From Endozoicomonas sp. G2_2 (GTDB taxonomy: Bacteria > Pseudomonadota > Gammaproteobacteria > Nevskiales > Salinisphaeraceae): a stretch of DNA of 64,000 nt. The position numbers were made by a program, and so were the translations under genes. Shown here in pieces: positions 25,722 to 35,215 of the stretch (positions are counted from its first letter, which is position 1; each line of letters opens with the position of its first letter). The notes under the pieces are model-generated. The model saw only the letters and a program-made list of their open reading frames with translations, made no database searches and had not been told where the DNA came from. The stretch lies in contig NZ_JAGHQU010000005.1 in the NCBI RefSeq assembly GCF_017744135.1, forward strand, positions 124,001 through 188,000. Direction: 5' to 3'.

Positions 25722-26609
25722 CTAGCGGTTGTGGTCGAGATGCGCGGCGCGGCGCGAGCCTTCGGCAAGCGCGGCCAGGTCGAGATCGCCCTCGCCGGCT
25801 GCCAGCGCTTCGCTGAGCCGCTCGCGTACGGCCGCACCCACCGGCAGCGGCACGTTCTCGGCTTTCGAGGCCGCCAGCGCCAGGTCCATGTCCTTGGCGC
25901 CGAGCGCGAGCTTGAAGCCTTCGGGGTTGTCGTATTCGCCTTGGGCCATGGCCGGCGCGTAGCCCATATAGGCCGGGCAGCCGAACACCGAATTCGTGAT
26001 GATCTCGAGAAAATCCGCGCGTTCGATGCCGTAGGCCGAGGTCAGACTGGCGGCCTCGCCCATGGCCTCCACCGCCGAGACCAGCATGAAATTGGTCGCG
26101 AGCTTGATGGCGTTGGCCTTGTAGGCGGCTTCGCCGGCGGGCCAGACTTTCTGGCCCATCGCCTCGAGCGCCGGGCGAGCGCGCTCGATGGCGTCGTGGT
26201 TGCCGGCCGCGACGATATTCAGCTTGGCGGCCCTGGCGATGTCCGGTCGGCCGAGTACCGGCGCGGCCACATAGTGGCGGTCGGCGTTTTCGTGCCGCGC
26301 CGCCATGCGCCGCGCGCACTCGACCGAACAGGTCGCCATGTTCACGTGCACACCGTTGTTCGGCATCGCTTCGATCAGGCCATGCGCGTCGAGCACCGCG
26401 GCGAGCGCGTCGTCATCGGCCAGCATGGTGATCAAAACGTCGGACGCCGCGGCCCCGGCGGGCCGTTCAGCGCGGCGGGCGCCGGCTTCGACCAGTGGCG
26501 CGACCCGGTCGGGGGAGCGGTTCCAGACGGTCACGTCGAAGCCCGCCGCGATCAGGTTGTGCGCCATGTGCTGGCCCATGGCGCCGAGACCGATGAATCC
26601 GATACGCAT
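25722..26609 (-). CDS. 3-hydroxyisobutyrate dehydrogenase-family oxidoreductase
   Basis: 295 residues. The N-terminal Rossmann motif is GFIGLGAMGQHMAHNL (GLGAMG at 7-12). The catalytic lysine is K169 in KANAIKLATNF. KLALGAKDMDLAL near 235 is the C-terminal family motif. Related enzymes act on 3-hydroxyisobutyrate, tartronate semialdehyde or succinic semialdehyde; the substrate here is not evident. Confidence 0.88.
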   Translation of the reverse strand: MRIGFIGLGAMGQHMAHNLIAAGFDVTVWNRSPDRVAPLVEAGARRAERPAGAAASDVLITMLADDDALAAVLDAHGLIEAMPNNGVHVNMATCSVECARRMAARHENADRHYVAAPVLGRPDIARAAKLNIVAAGNHDAIERARPALEAMGQKVWPAGEAAYKANAIKLATNFMLVSAVEAMGEAASLTSAYGIERADFLEIITNSVFGCPAYMGYAPAMAQGEYDNPEGFKLALGAKDMDLALAASKAENVPLPVGAAVRERLSEALAAGEGDLDLAALAEGSRRAAHLDHNR

Positions 26610-26741
26610 AGTCAGGTTTCCGCACGATTAGCTGTAGAGCGCAGGTTAACACCGCGGTCGAACGCCGGACGGGTCGCTGCGCATGCCGTGCATCGGCGCC
26701 GGCGCCATCGATAGGGGAACCTTGGGAAATACGTGTGTCAT

Positions 26742-28652
26742 ATGACTTCACGCACCGCTTTTGCCGACACTCGTTTGCTGATGCTCAATCCGATCACGCC
26801 GGGCGCGGGTCGCGGCCCGCTGTTGCGCTGGCTCGGCTGGCTCGTCATTGCCAATACCCTCGTACTGTCGCTCGTTGCGGCGCGCTATCTCGATGTCGGC
26901 GATCTGTCGGCGGGGCTGGTGGCGCGGACCTTCGGCGTGACCATGTTCCTTGCCCACTTTCTGTCGGTGGCGCTCATTCCGATGCTGCCGGTCATGCTGC
27001 TCGCGCTGTTGTGGCCCCAGCGTCACGTCATTGCGCCGTTGGCCTGGCTGATCAACTTCGCGCTGACCTGCCTGCTGCTGGTGGACACGCTGGTGTTTCA
27101 GCAATACCGGTTTCATCTCAACGGCGCGCTGGTCTCGCTGTTCTTCTCCGGGGCGTCGGAGGAGACCTTCGAATTCTCGTCGATGATGAAAGTCCAGGCC
27201 GGGCTGCTGGGCCTGGCGGTGGCGGTCGCCCACTGGGCGCTGGCCTGGGGCGTATGGCGGTATCTTGTCGCGCGGCGCGCGCCACGGCGCATTGCGGGTT
27301 TCGCCACGACGGCCGGCTGCATTGTGCTGCTGCTGGGCACCAATGTGTTCCATGCCTGGGCCGATGCCACCGGCCAGGGCAGCGTCACCCGTCAGACCCG
27401 GCTGCTGCCCGGCTATGAGCCGTTGACGGCCAAGGGTTTTCTCGAAGAGCAGGGCTTCGATGTGGCCGATTCCACCTGGGGCGGCGCCGAGGCAATCGAC
27501 GGCTCGGTGGACTATCCGCGCGAACCGCTGGCCACCTCAGCGCCGAAAGACAAGAAGAACATCGTCTTCATCGTCATCGATTCCTGGCGTTTCGATGCCA
27601 TGAACGAAAAAGTCACGCCGAATATCGCCCGCTTTGCCGAAAACAATCAGCGCTTCATGAACCATTACAGCGGCGGCAATGCCACCCGCATGGGCATGTT
27701 CAGCCTGTTCTACGGCATTCCCGGCACCTACTGGCACAGTATGCTGCAGACCAACACGCGGCCCGTGCTGGTTAGCCGGCTGCTGGATCTCAGCTATGAG
27801 TTCGGCATCTTCCGCAGCGCGCCGCTGTCCTCGCCGGAATTTCATCGCACCATCTTTTCCGGCATGTCGCATCTGCGGATGGAATCCGAAGGTCACGATT
27901 CGCCCGCGCGCGATATCGACGCCAACCGCGACTTCATCGATTATCTGAAACAGCGCGACCCGGCATCGGACAAGCCGTTTTTCGGCATGGTCTTTCACGA
28001 TTCGCCCCATGCCTATGATTTGCCGGACGATGCGCCGCGCCCCTTCCAGCCGAGCTGGGACAGCATCAACTACCTGACCCTGGACGAAGATACCGACCCG
28101 ACCGGCCTGCACAATCTCTATCGTAATTCCGTGCATTTCGTGGACCGGCTCGTCGGCGAAACGCTCGACGAACTCGAGGCCCAGGGCCTCATGGACGACA
28201 CCATCGTCGTCGTGACCGGCGATCATGGCCAGGAATTCAACGACCTTGATCAGAACTACTGGGGCCACAACGGCAACTTCAGCCGCTACCAGACCAAGGT
28301 GCCGATGATCGTGCACTGGCCCGGCCGCACCGAGCCCGGCAAACGGGTCGAGCGCCTTACCAGCAGCTTCGATGTCGCGCCCACGCTGCTCGACCACGTG
28401 CTCGGGGTGGACAACGCCTACAGCGCCACCAGCGTCGGGCACGACCTGTTCAAGAGCGCCGATCGCCTGCCGCTGGTCATGGCCAAGTATCGCGGTCATG
28501 CGGCCATGACGGAAGACGGCTTCGTGGCGTTCCACCCCTTCGGCCCGGTCGAAGCGCTGGACGCCGACTACCGCCCGCGTGAAGGCGGGCCGTCACCGCA
28601 GGTCATCCAGTCGACGCTTGATCAGATGCAGCGCTTTCGCAAGACCGACTAG
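26742..28652 (+). CDS. PbgA/YejM-like membrane protein with sulfatase-fold domain
   Basis: About 636 residues from the ATG at 26742; a GTG at 26733 is also in frame. Five hydrophobic segments occupy residues 25-210, then a linker, then an alkaline-phosphatase/sulfatase-like domain from about 270 (KKNIVFIVIDSWRFDAM). GGNATRMGMFSLFYG and VTGDHGQEFND mark the former active site. This is the arrangement of PbgA/YejM/LapC, which in enterobacteria senses periplasmic LPS and controls LpxC turnover and is not an active sulfatase. A similar role here is an inference. Confidence 0.83.
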   Translation: MTSRTAFADTRLLMLNPITPGAGRGPLLRWLGWLVIANTLVLSLVAARYLDVGDLSAGLVARTFGVTMFLAHFLSVALIPMLPVMLLALLWPQRHVIAPLAWLINFALTCLLLVDTLVFQQYRFHLNGALVSLFFSGASEETFEFSSMMKVQAGLLGLAVAVAHWALAWGVWRYLVARRAPRRIAGFATTAGCIVLLLGTNVFHAWADATGQGSVTRQTRLLPGYEPLTAKGFLEEQGFDVADSTWGGAEAIDGSVDYPREPLATSAPKDKKNIVFIVIDSWRFDAMNEKVTPNIARFAENNQRFMNHYSGGNATRMGMFSLFYGIPGTYWHSMLQTNTRPVLVSRLLDLSYEFGIFRSAPLSSPEFHRTIFSGMSHLRMESEGHDSPARDIDANRDFIDYLKQRDPASDKPFFGMVFHDSPHAYDLPDDAPRPFQPSWDSINYLTLDEDTDPTGLHNLYRNSVHFVDRLVGETLDELEAQGLMDDTIVVVTGDHGQEFNDLDQNYWGHNGNFSRYQTKVPMIVHWPGRTEPGKRVERLTSSFDVAPTLLDHVLGVDNAYSATSVGHDLFKSADRLPLVMAKYRGHAAMTEDGFVAFHPFGPVEALDADYRPREGGPSPQVIQSTLDQMQRFRKTD

Positions 28653-28675
28653 CCGCGTAGCGGTCGCTGACGGGG

Positions 28676-29551
28676 TCAGACGAACGGCGACCAGACATGC
28701 GGCAGAAAGCGATAGCCGTCGCCGTCGGCCACCACATAACCGATGCCGGGGAAATCGATATGGTGGCCGGCGATCGGCTCCCCGCTTTCGGCCACCTCGG
28801 CGAACAGCGCCTGGCGCGAACGCACCGCCTGTGCCGGGTCGGTATCGAACATCACATGCGCGTCCGGGCGCGCGAACTGGATCTGCGGCAGATGCACGAT
28901 ATCCGCCGCAATCAGCAGGTTCTCGCCGTTGGAAGCGATGCGATAACCGCTGTGGTCCGGCGTATGGCCTGGCAGGGGATATCGCGTGATGCCGGGCCGG
29001 ATCTCGTCGTTCTCGATTTCCCGCAGGTTCGCCGCGCAGGCATCGAACACACGCTGCGCGCTCGCGAACTGGTTGCGCAGCATGTCACTGGCATCTGCCG
29101 GCACGTCGCCGCGCCAGAACGCCAGTTCGCCGGCCGGCACCCAGACGTCCGCCTGCGGGAATATCGGCTTGTCGTCCTTATCGATCAGCCCGCCCAGGTG
29201 ATCCGGATGGCTGTGCGTAAGAATCACGCGGTCGATATCCGCCCGTGAGAGCCCCATTTCGCTGAGCCCGGCCTCCAGCCGCGCGCCCTCATCGCCCACC
29301 AGCACGCCCAGACCGGTATCGATCAGAATGCGCTCGTCGCCCGTATCCACCAGATAACAGTTCAGCGTGATCTTCGGCGGCGTCGGCCGCCGGCTCGCCG
29401 CGTGCAGATCCTGCACGGTTGAATCATCCAGGTTCGTGATCAGCCCGAACCCGCCCTGCAGATAAGCGTCCTGAATGGTCGTGACCACAAAATCGCCCAC
29501 CCGCAGGTGATGGATGTTGGTGGATTGGGTCTGGGGTTGCTCGTGCGGCAT
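28676..29551 (-). CDS. MBL-fold metallo-hydrolase
   Basis: About 291 residues from the ATG at 29551. The zinc motif is THSHPDH at 112-118, with further ligands likely at GHTPDH (about 196-201), the Asp of AADIVH and the His of GHHIDFPG. The layout matches the lactonase/quorum-quenching-like MBL subgroup, but lactonase activity cannot be assigned from sequence. It lies at the edge of the lower-GC restriction island. Confidence 0.85.
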   Translation of the reverse strand: MPHEQPQTQSTNIHHLRVGDFVVTTIQDAYLQGGFGLITNLDDSTVQDLHAASRRPTPPKITLNCYLVDTGDERILIDTGLGVLVGDEGARLEAGLSEMGLSRADIDRVILTHSHPDHLGGLIDKDDKPIFPQADVWVPAGELAFWRGDVPADASDMLRNQFASAQRVFDACAANLREIENDEIRPGITRYPLPGHTPDHSGYRIASNGENLLIAADIVHLPQIQFARPDAHVMFDTDPAQAVRSRQALFAEVAESGEPIAGHHIDFPGIGYVVADGDGYRFLPHVWSPFV

Positions 29552-30010
29552 GTCGGTTCGCCGGCGGGAAGCCAATACGAACGGAGGTGGTGATGAACGC
29601 GTGGCTTTAAAGCGGCAGTCGAGCGAGCCAATGGTTGTCATAATCGCCTGAATGGGGATCCGGCAGATTCTGCTTAACGTATCGATCGAACTCGGTTCTA
29701 TGGACGCGTCCGCGGCCATGTCGAAGCGAACGATATTCACGCGGATGTAAAACTACTCATAAGGGGCGCATATGCCAGTCGCTACGAGTGGCTACGCTGC
29801 GCGGCTCGGCGCTAAGTTAAGCCCGCTTAATTAGCAGCATGCTAAGTAAACGAAATGCAGGTTTGCTTTATTAACGCTCGGCGAATCAGTTAATGAGGGA
29901 GATGTACCGCCAGCCCTAGCGAATATTGCTAAGGCGAAATCCAAACACGGGGCGATAGTGCTCGCGCCATCGACAAACTCTTGTTGTGCTTGGCCTTTCG
30001 CATGCTGGAA
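29552..30010. other. Gene-poor junction between the MBL gene and the restriction island
   Basis: 459 bases without a convincing coding region. GC content falls after about 29740, and the stretch around 29811-29850 carries several GCTAA/TTAGC motifs. No integrase, tRNA or flanking direct repeat was found. Confidence 0.6.
29811..29835. repeat. Imperfect inverted repeat downstream of hsdR
   Basis: GCTAAGTTAAGC and GCTTAATTAGC are inverted around CC with a one-base indel. A related GCTAAATTAGC palindrome lies upstream of hsdM at 37451. It has no T-run on the minus strand and so is not a typical terminator. Confidence 0.4.
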
Positions 30011-33000
30011 CTACTCGTGATATCCACGGACATTCTTGAAAATCTCGGCAGCCAAATGCTCGTGCGCGGCGGAGCGGAACGATTGATCGCCCATGACGCG
30101 TGAGAAGATTTCCTCGTTGCCTTCCATGCGTTCGATGAACAGTTCATCCATGATGCGTTCAAGGTAGGACTTGAAGTTAGGCCACGTGTTGGCCTTTGCC
30201 GCCTCGCTGATCTTTTCGTCCTGTTCGGCGGATACACGTATCTGGTCGAAGAAATGCTGGTCCGCCTCGGTGAAGTTGGTACCGAAGCGTTCGTTGAGCT
30301 TATCTACGAGCGTCGATAGCGGGACGTGTTCGTCCTTGACGCCGGCGGTGCCGACTTCGGTCGGGCCTTTAAGCGGATAAGGTTCGCCTTCCCCAAGCTC
30401 GATCGAACCATCGGTCAGCTGTTGGATGCGGTAGTAACGCAAGGCCACATCGTCTTCGAGCGTAAACGGCCGGCTGTCGTCCGGCAGTGGAAGTTTTGTA
30501 AGCAGGTTTCGGACGAACGTATAGAGCTTTTCCAGCTCACTGTCCTGGTACGGAATGATCTGTGATAGGAAAGAGTAGAGATTGCGAAACGCGGTCAGCT
30601 GGCCGCGAAAGCGGGACTGCTCTTCGTGGCTTAGGTCGTTGAAGCGCGCCACCACACGGTCGAGAACGCTCGACATCTGCTGATGTTCGCGCCCGCTATG
30701 TTCGCGTTTGCGCAAGTACCAGATCGCGGCAAAGGCGCCTACATCGTCCGGAGAGAACACGGCCCACTGCAATAGCTCGTGATGCAGTTCATTGAGACGC
30801 TGCGGGTCGGCATTCTCTTCAACCGGTGTCGTCTCGTAGTAAGGCTTGAATGCCTGGTAGATGTCCGCCTCGTCGTTGACGAAATCGAGCACGAAGGTAC
30901 GCGCCTTGCCTGGTGCCATCCGGTTGAGACGCGAGAGCGTTTGTACTGCCTGAACGCCGGCGAGGCGTTTGACCACATACATGGTTTGCAACAGAGGCTG
31001 GTCGAAACCGGTCTGATATTTATCGGCGACAAGCAGTACCCGGTAATCGTCGCGCTCGAATGCTTCGGGCAGTTCGCGCTCCGGCAGCCCATCATTCATT
31101 GCCACTTCGGTATACGAAACGTCCGAATCCGGGTCATCGACGGTTCCGGAAAAAGCGACCAGCGAGCGGATGCCCGTGTAGCCTTGATCTTTCACATACT
31201 TATCGAACGCCTTCTTGTATTTCACGGCCGCGAGGCGCGATCCCGTTACGACCATCGCGCGGGCTCGGCCGCCGATTTCGTGCATTACGTTCAGCCGGAA
31301 ATGCTCCACGATGACCGACACCACCTGGTCGATATTCACCGGGTGCAATTCCATGTAGCGCGAAAGCGCCTTCGCTGCTTTCTTGCGCGGGACTTCCGGG
31401 TCCGCCTCGGCCTGTTTTACGAGGCCATAGAAACGTTTATAGGTCGTGTAGTTGGCCAGCACGTCCATGATGAAGCGCTCTTCAATCGCCTGGCGCATCG
31501 AGTATTCATGGAAGGGCGACGTGCCGTTTGGCCCGGGCTCGTCGAACAGTGCCTTGGTCTTGAACTTGGGCGTCGCCGTGAAGGCAAAGAAGCTAAGGTT
31601 GGGCTGCCGCTGGCGACGCGCCGCATCGCGCAGCAGATTGGCTTTCGCGTCATCCGATAGCTCGTCATCTTCCGCGTCGGATAATTGCGCCGCGATGGTT
31701 GATTCGATGCCGTCCTTGTTCAGCATGCCTCGCAGCGCGCCGGCCGTTTCCCCGCTCTGTGAGGAGTGTGCTTCATCCACGATCACGGCAAAGCGTTTGT
31801 TCGCCGTATCGATTCGAAGGCCTTCGCCTTTCTCGTCCAATTTTTCGAGCGCCTGGGCGATGAAGGGGAATTTCTGAATCGTCGTAATGACGATCGGCGT
31901 GCCTTGCGACAATGCCCGTGCAAGTTGCTGGGTGTCTTCGTCGATCTTTTCGACCACGCCCGTCTTGTGCTCGAACTGATAAATCGTGTCCTGCAGCTGG
32001 GTATCGAGTACGCGACGATCGGTGACCACAACCACCGAATGAAACACCTTGGCATCGGTCACGTCATGCAGGCTGGCCAACCGATGGGCGAGCCAAGCGA
32101 TAGAGTTGGATTTACCCGAGCCGGCTGAATGCTGCACCAGATAGTTATGGCCTGAGCCATTGGCCTGGGCGTGGCCGACGAGCTGGCGTACCGCATCAAG
32201 CTGGTGGTAACGCGGAAAGATCATCGTTTCCTTGCGCACCGTGCGTATGCCCCGGCCTGCCGGTGTCTTGCGCTCGGTTACCTCCAGATGAATGAAGCGC
32301 TGGAGGATATCCATCAGGCTATCTGCCTGTAGCACCTCATCCCATAGGTAATGCGTTTTCCAGTTGTCCGCGACTGGCGGATTACCGGCGCCGTGGTTCA
32401 CGCCGCGGTTGAACGGCAAGAAGAATGTGTCGTCGCCCTTCAACCGGGTCGTCATCCACACTTCGTCCGGGTCCACGGCAAAATGCACGAGTGCGCGCTG
32501 CTTGAAGCTAAACAACAGATCGCGCGGGTCGCGATCCCGTTCGTATTGCTTTATCGCGTCCGCCGCACGTTGCCCGGTCTGCGGGTTCTTCAGCTCGGCG
32601 GTGACGACCGGCAGGCCGTTCACGGCTAGCACAACGTCGATAATGCAGCGTCGATGCTTACCGTCCGGCCGTTTTAGCACGGAGGTAAAAGCGACTTGGC
32701 GCGTAATCGTCAACCGGTTCTGCTGATAGCGCGCGGCCGCCTCCGGATTCATGCCCGAGTTCGGCTGGAAATACGCCAGGCGCAGGAGCTTGCCGTAGCA
32801 CTTGAAGCCATGCCGCAGGACATGCAGCGTGCCCTTGAGCGCAAGCTCCTTGGTCAGGCTGTCCAAGACGGTGGCCGCAGTCTTGTCGGCGAGCAGCGCT
32901 TCAAGCTGTGTCCAGCGTTTGGGTTGTGAAAGCTGGATAAATCCGATGGCATCGTCGGGGAACAGCGCCATCGTTTCGTCGTAGGCGCTCGGGTCGCGCT

Positions 33001-33073
33001 TTTCGTAGCCACCTCGGTCGATCAGGCCTGCTTCGATCGCGGTTTCGAAATCATGTTCGGTATGTGCCGGCAT
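30011..33073 (-). CDS. hsdR: Type I restriction enzyme, R (endonuclease/translocase) subunit
   Basis: 1020 residues, ATG at 33073 preceded by GGGGA. The N-terminal PD-(D/E)xK nuclease core is IIDVVLAV with D146 and AELK with E160 and K162. The helicase motor follows with Walker A HSAGSGKS at 315-322, Walker B VDEAH at 432-436 and FTATPKFKT. YQTGFDQPLL and LSRLNRM are later motor motifs. The subunit translocates DNA and cleaves unmethylated targets in complex with HsdM2HsdS. It is last in the minus-strand operon, with a 286-base-plus separation from hsdS filled by the DUF3800 gene and a 116-base structured spacer. Confidence 0.95.
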   Translation of the reverse strand: MPAHTEHDFETAIEAGLIDRGGYEKRDPSAYDETMALFPDDAIGFIQLSQPKRWTQLEALLADKTAATVLDSLTKELALKGTLHVLRHGFKCYGKLLRLAYFQPNSGMNPEAAARYQQNRLTITRQVAFTSVLKRPDGKHRRCIIDVVLAVNGLPVVTAELKNPQTGQRAADAIKQYERDRDPRDLLFSFKQRALVHFAVDPDEVWMTTRLKGDDTFFLPFNRGVNHGAGNPPVADNWKTHYLWDEVLQADSLMDILQRFIHLEVTERKTPAGRGIRTVRKETMIFPRYHQLDAVRQLVGHAQANGSGHNYLVQHSAGSGKSNSIAWLAHRLASLHDVTDAKVFHSVVVVTDRRVLDTQLQDTIYQFEHKTGVVEKIDEDTQQLARALSQGTPIVITTIQKFPFIAQALEKLDEKGEGLRIDTANKRFAVIVDEAHSSQSGETAGALRGMLNKDGIESTIAAQLSDAEDDELSDDAKANLLRDAARRQRQPNLSFFAFTATPKFKTKALFDEPGPNGTSPFHEYSMRQAIEERFIMDVLANYTTYKRFYGLVKQAEADPEVPRKKAAKALSRYMELHPVNIDQVVSVIVEHFRLNVMHEIGGRARAMVVTGSRLAAVKYKKAFDKYVKDQGYTGIRSLVAFSGTVDDPDSDVSYTEVAMNDGLPERELPEAFERDDYRVLLVADKYQTGFDQPLLQTMYVVKRLAGVQAVQTLSRLNRMAPGKARTFVLDFVNDEADIYQAFKPYYETTPVEENADPQRLNELHHELLQWAVFSPDDVGAFAAIWYLRKREHSGREHQQMSSVLDRVVARFNDLSHEEQSRFRGQLTAFRNLYSFLSQIIPYQDSELEKLYTFVRNLLTKLPLPDDSRPFTLEDDVALRYYRIQQLTDGSIELGEGEPYPLKGPTEVGTAGVKDEHVPLSTLVDKLNERFGTNFTEADQHFFDQIRVSAEQDEKISEAAKANTWPNFKSYLERIMDELFIERMEGNEEIFSRVMGDQSFRSAAHEHLAAEIFKNVRGYHE

Positions 33074-33131
33074 CGCCGTCCCCTATCGATCGGCTTGATT
33101 CTGACGCGCCTGCGCCTTATATTTTCTTTAG

Positions 33132-33180
33132 CGACTAGAGGGCCGTTCCCAAAAGCGGCCTAACCCACGCGGTCTAGTCG
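33132..33180 (-). promoter_or_regulatory. Stem-forming spacer between the DUF3800 gene and hsdR
   Basis: Outer arms CGACTAGA and TCTAGTCG (8 bp, perfect) enclose inner arms GGCCG and CGGCC. It sits in the 116-base gap just upstream of hsdR. It might limit hsdR expression relative to hsdM and hsdS; no T-run follows. Confidence 0.4.
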
Positions 33181-33189
33181 TTCCGAACA

Positions 33190-33903
33190 TCAAGGCCAGT
33201 GCTGGATATGCATATCAGCACTGGCCTTTATCTTTTCCCATATCTCCCAGACCTTGGCATCGTGCCATTTTTCCGGCACCTCGGCCTGGTGGAGATAACG
33301 CCCCGCCATATACACCACCACGTCGGCCAGCTGTAGAAACCGGCTATGGTGCGATTGTGTGAAGTACACCGTATCCACGAGTCGCCCCAGCGGGCGGCCG
33401 TAGTGCATCGGCGTCTTGCCCGAGGTCTTGTACTCGGAGAAGTCGACCACTGAGCGAGCGACTTCGTCCTGCTCGTAATCGCCGAATGCGATCCCCAGGT
33501 CGTCGACCGAATCCAGATAGTCGCAGGCGCGCTCCAGAAACAGCATCAGCCCCAGCCGATATTCCGGCTCAGGGTAGGTGTATTTCCCGCGATGCCGATT
33601 CACGTCGATATGGATCAACCGGATCGGGATCGCGTTGTCCACGAGGAACGTGGCCAGATAATCGAATAGCTGAACGCGTTCCGCCAGCTTGCGGCCCTTG
33701 AACGGGCCTTTGCCGTGGAACATCTCCTTGCCGTGAAACTCGTTTTGGGTCGTGAGATGGCTGCTGCCAAAGAAATTCGACTGAATCTTGGTCAGTGTTT
33801 CATCGAGCTCCAGCACCTTTGCTTCCGGCACCAGCACGCCGCCAATCGTGAAGAACGGATTGGCTTCGCTGTATTTGTTTTCGTCGAAGTAAATTAGGTG
33901 CAT
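33190..33903 (-). CDS. DUF3800 domain protein embedded in the type I restriction operon
   Basis: 237 residues. The start MHLIYFDEN carries the conserved early Asp/Glu, IRLIHIDVNRHR is the central strand, FGDYEQDE contributes acidic residues, and LQLADVVVYMAGR is the C-terminal DUF3800 signature. The fold is thought to be RNase H-like, so a nuclease is plausible but unproven. It begins four bases after the hsdS stop and precedes hsdR, so it is expressed with the restriction system. DUF3800 genes are often found in defence islands. Confidence 0.82.
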   Translation of the reverse strand: MHLIYFDENKYSEANPFFTIGGVLVPEAKVLELDETLTKIQSNFFGSSHLTTQNEFHGKEMFHGKGPFKGRKLAERVQLFDYLATFLVDNAIPIRLIHIDVNRHRGKYTYPEPEYRLGLMLFLERACDYLDSVDDLGIAFGDYEQDEVARSVVDFSEYKTSGKTPMHYGRPLGRLVDTVYFTQSHHSRFLQLADVVVYMAGRYLHQAEVPEKWHDAKVWEIWEKIKASADMHIQHWP

Positions 33904-33907
33904 TCAG

Positions 33908-35215
33908 TCACGTTTGAGTTATATGTCTTCCAGTGACAGCGCCCGTAACAAGCGAATCGCGGTATTCGAGTAGTTTGGAAATCGATTCGTCGATCTTTGC
34001 ACCCGCTTTAGAAAGAGCTGTGACCGTCTGGTCAAGGCGACTAGCTATTTCTTTCTGCTCATCGATCGGCGGGATGCATACGACATATTCGTTAACGCTT
34101 GATTGGGAAATATTATTTGCGAGACCTTCGGCTCCACTGATGGAAAGCGCAATTTGTACTCTTAAAGGCTTCGAAGCCATTAAATAAGTAAAAAATTGTG
34201 GGGCCATTTGTTCAGTATCGAGAGTAATCCGATAAGTCTTGTCGGAAAACATCAGGTGCGGTCGAACACTTTCTACGAGAGCCACAGATCCGATGAAAGC
34301 TGTGGAACCGCTAGCGCGACACATCAGTACATCGCCCGTTTTTACTTCCAGTAAAGGCTTAGGATCCACTCCAGCAGGAAGCGTTTTGTGTTCGTCTTGA
34401 TTAAAAACGCCCGCGTTTACGCAGCCGCTCTTGAGAACACCCCATTCATCTAAGGCTGCCCTTTTGTCGTCGGCCGACGGGCTCCAGCCTTGCTCGATTT
34501 TAGCGATTACCCGTTTTAAGGGAAAAATATGCCAGTGCTCGGGTACACAGCTGAGCCAGTCAACACCTGGCTTCTTCAGAGCTATATGTAGATCTAGCCC
34601 TCGTGTGACGGTTTGAGTAATTAGCGCTTGGCGTTTTTCGGCCAGCCGATCAAGAAGGACGCGCTTCTTTTCGATCAGCGCATCGATTCGGGCAGTTTTT
34701 CGATCGAGGAAGCAAGCGATTTCTTCTTGCTTTTCAATGCCGGGTACATCTGCTTTGATATTTAAGAAGCTGTTCGTGTCTAGGTTCTGTATCCCCGTGC
34801 TCTGTTTAATGTGGGGGTATGTACCGCGAGCGCTATATATGGCCAGCATCAGGTAGTTCAGGAAGCTGGGGTTCGTTCCGGAAGCTGGCCTTAACCGAGC
34901 CAAGAAGTTAGAGCAGATGCTTTTTTGAACGTCCTCGAACAGCACGGATCGGCCGACTAACTGCTTATCCCCGCCGCCCGATTTTTCAATGATTAAGTCG
35001 CCTGGTCGAAGTCCGACTTTACGATATGTCGGTTCGTCGATCGACCTGAACGTTCGTTCGAGGTTCTTAAGCTTACCTAGTTGCTTATCGAAATCGGCTG
35101 CGCGAATGCAAGCGATGTCGCCTTTGCCAGTTGGTTCGTCTCCCCATGCGCCGTTCTGGCACCCCTCAAAAAGCCATTTGATTCGAGTAGCCCGCTCTTT
35201 TCCTGAAAAAATCAT
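33908..35215 (-). CDS. hsdS: Type I restriction-modification system, S (specificity) subunit
   Basis: 435 residues with two target-recognition domains. The first covers about 15-160 and the second about 210-385. Each ends in a conserved helical spacer: FLDRKTARIDALIEKKRVLL, then RLAEKRQALITQTVTRGLD, and later LDQTVTALSKAGAKIDESIS. These helices set the spacing of the two half-sites. Its base composition is lower in GC than the flanks, typical of hsdS. It overlaps hsdM by four bases (ATGA). The recognised sequence cannot be predicted. Confidence 0.93.
   Translation of the reverse strand: MIFSGKERATRIKWLFEGCQNGAWGDEPTGKGDIACIRAADFDKQLGKLKNLERTFRSIDEPTYRKVGLRPGDLIIEKSGGGDKQLVGRSVLFEDVQKSICSNFLARLRPASGTNPSFLNYLMLAIYSARGTYPHIKQSTGIQNLDTNSFLNIKADVPGIEKQEEIACFLDRKTARIDALIEKKRVLLDRLAEKRQALITQTVTRGLDLHIALKKPGVDWLSCVPEHWHIFPLKRVIAKIEQGWSPSADDKRAALDEWGVLKSGCVNAGVFNQDEHKTLPAGVDPKPLLEVKTGDVLMCRASGSTAFIGSVALVESVRPHLMFSDKTYRITLDTEQMAPQFFTYLMASKPLRVQIALSISGAEGLANNISQSSVNEYVVCIPPIDEQKEIASRLDQTVTALSKAGAKIDESISKLLEYRDSLVTGAVTGRHITQT

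Noticed and set aside
29929-30237. Minus-strand open frame overlapping the end of hsdR
   Set aside because: It overlaps the C-terminal coding part of hsdR in another frame and has no protein-like pattern.
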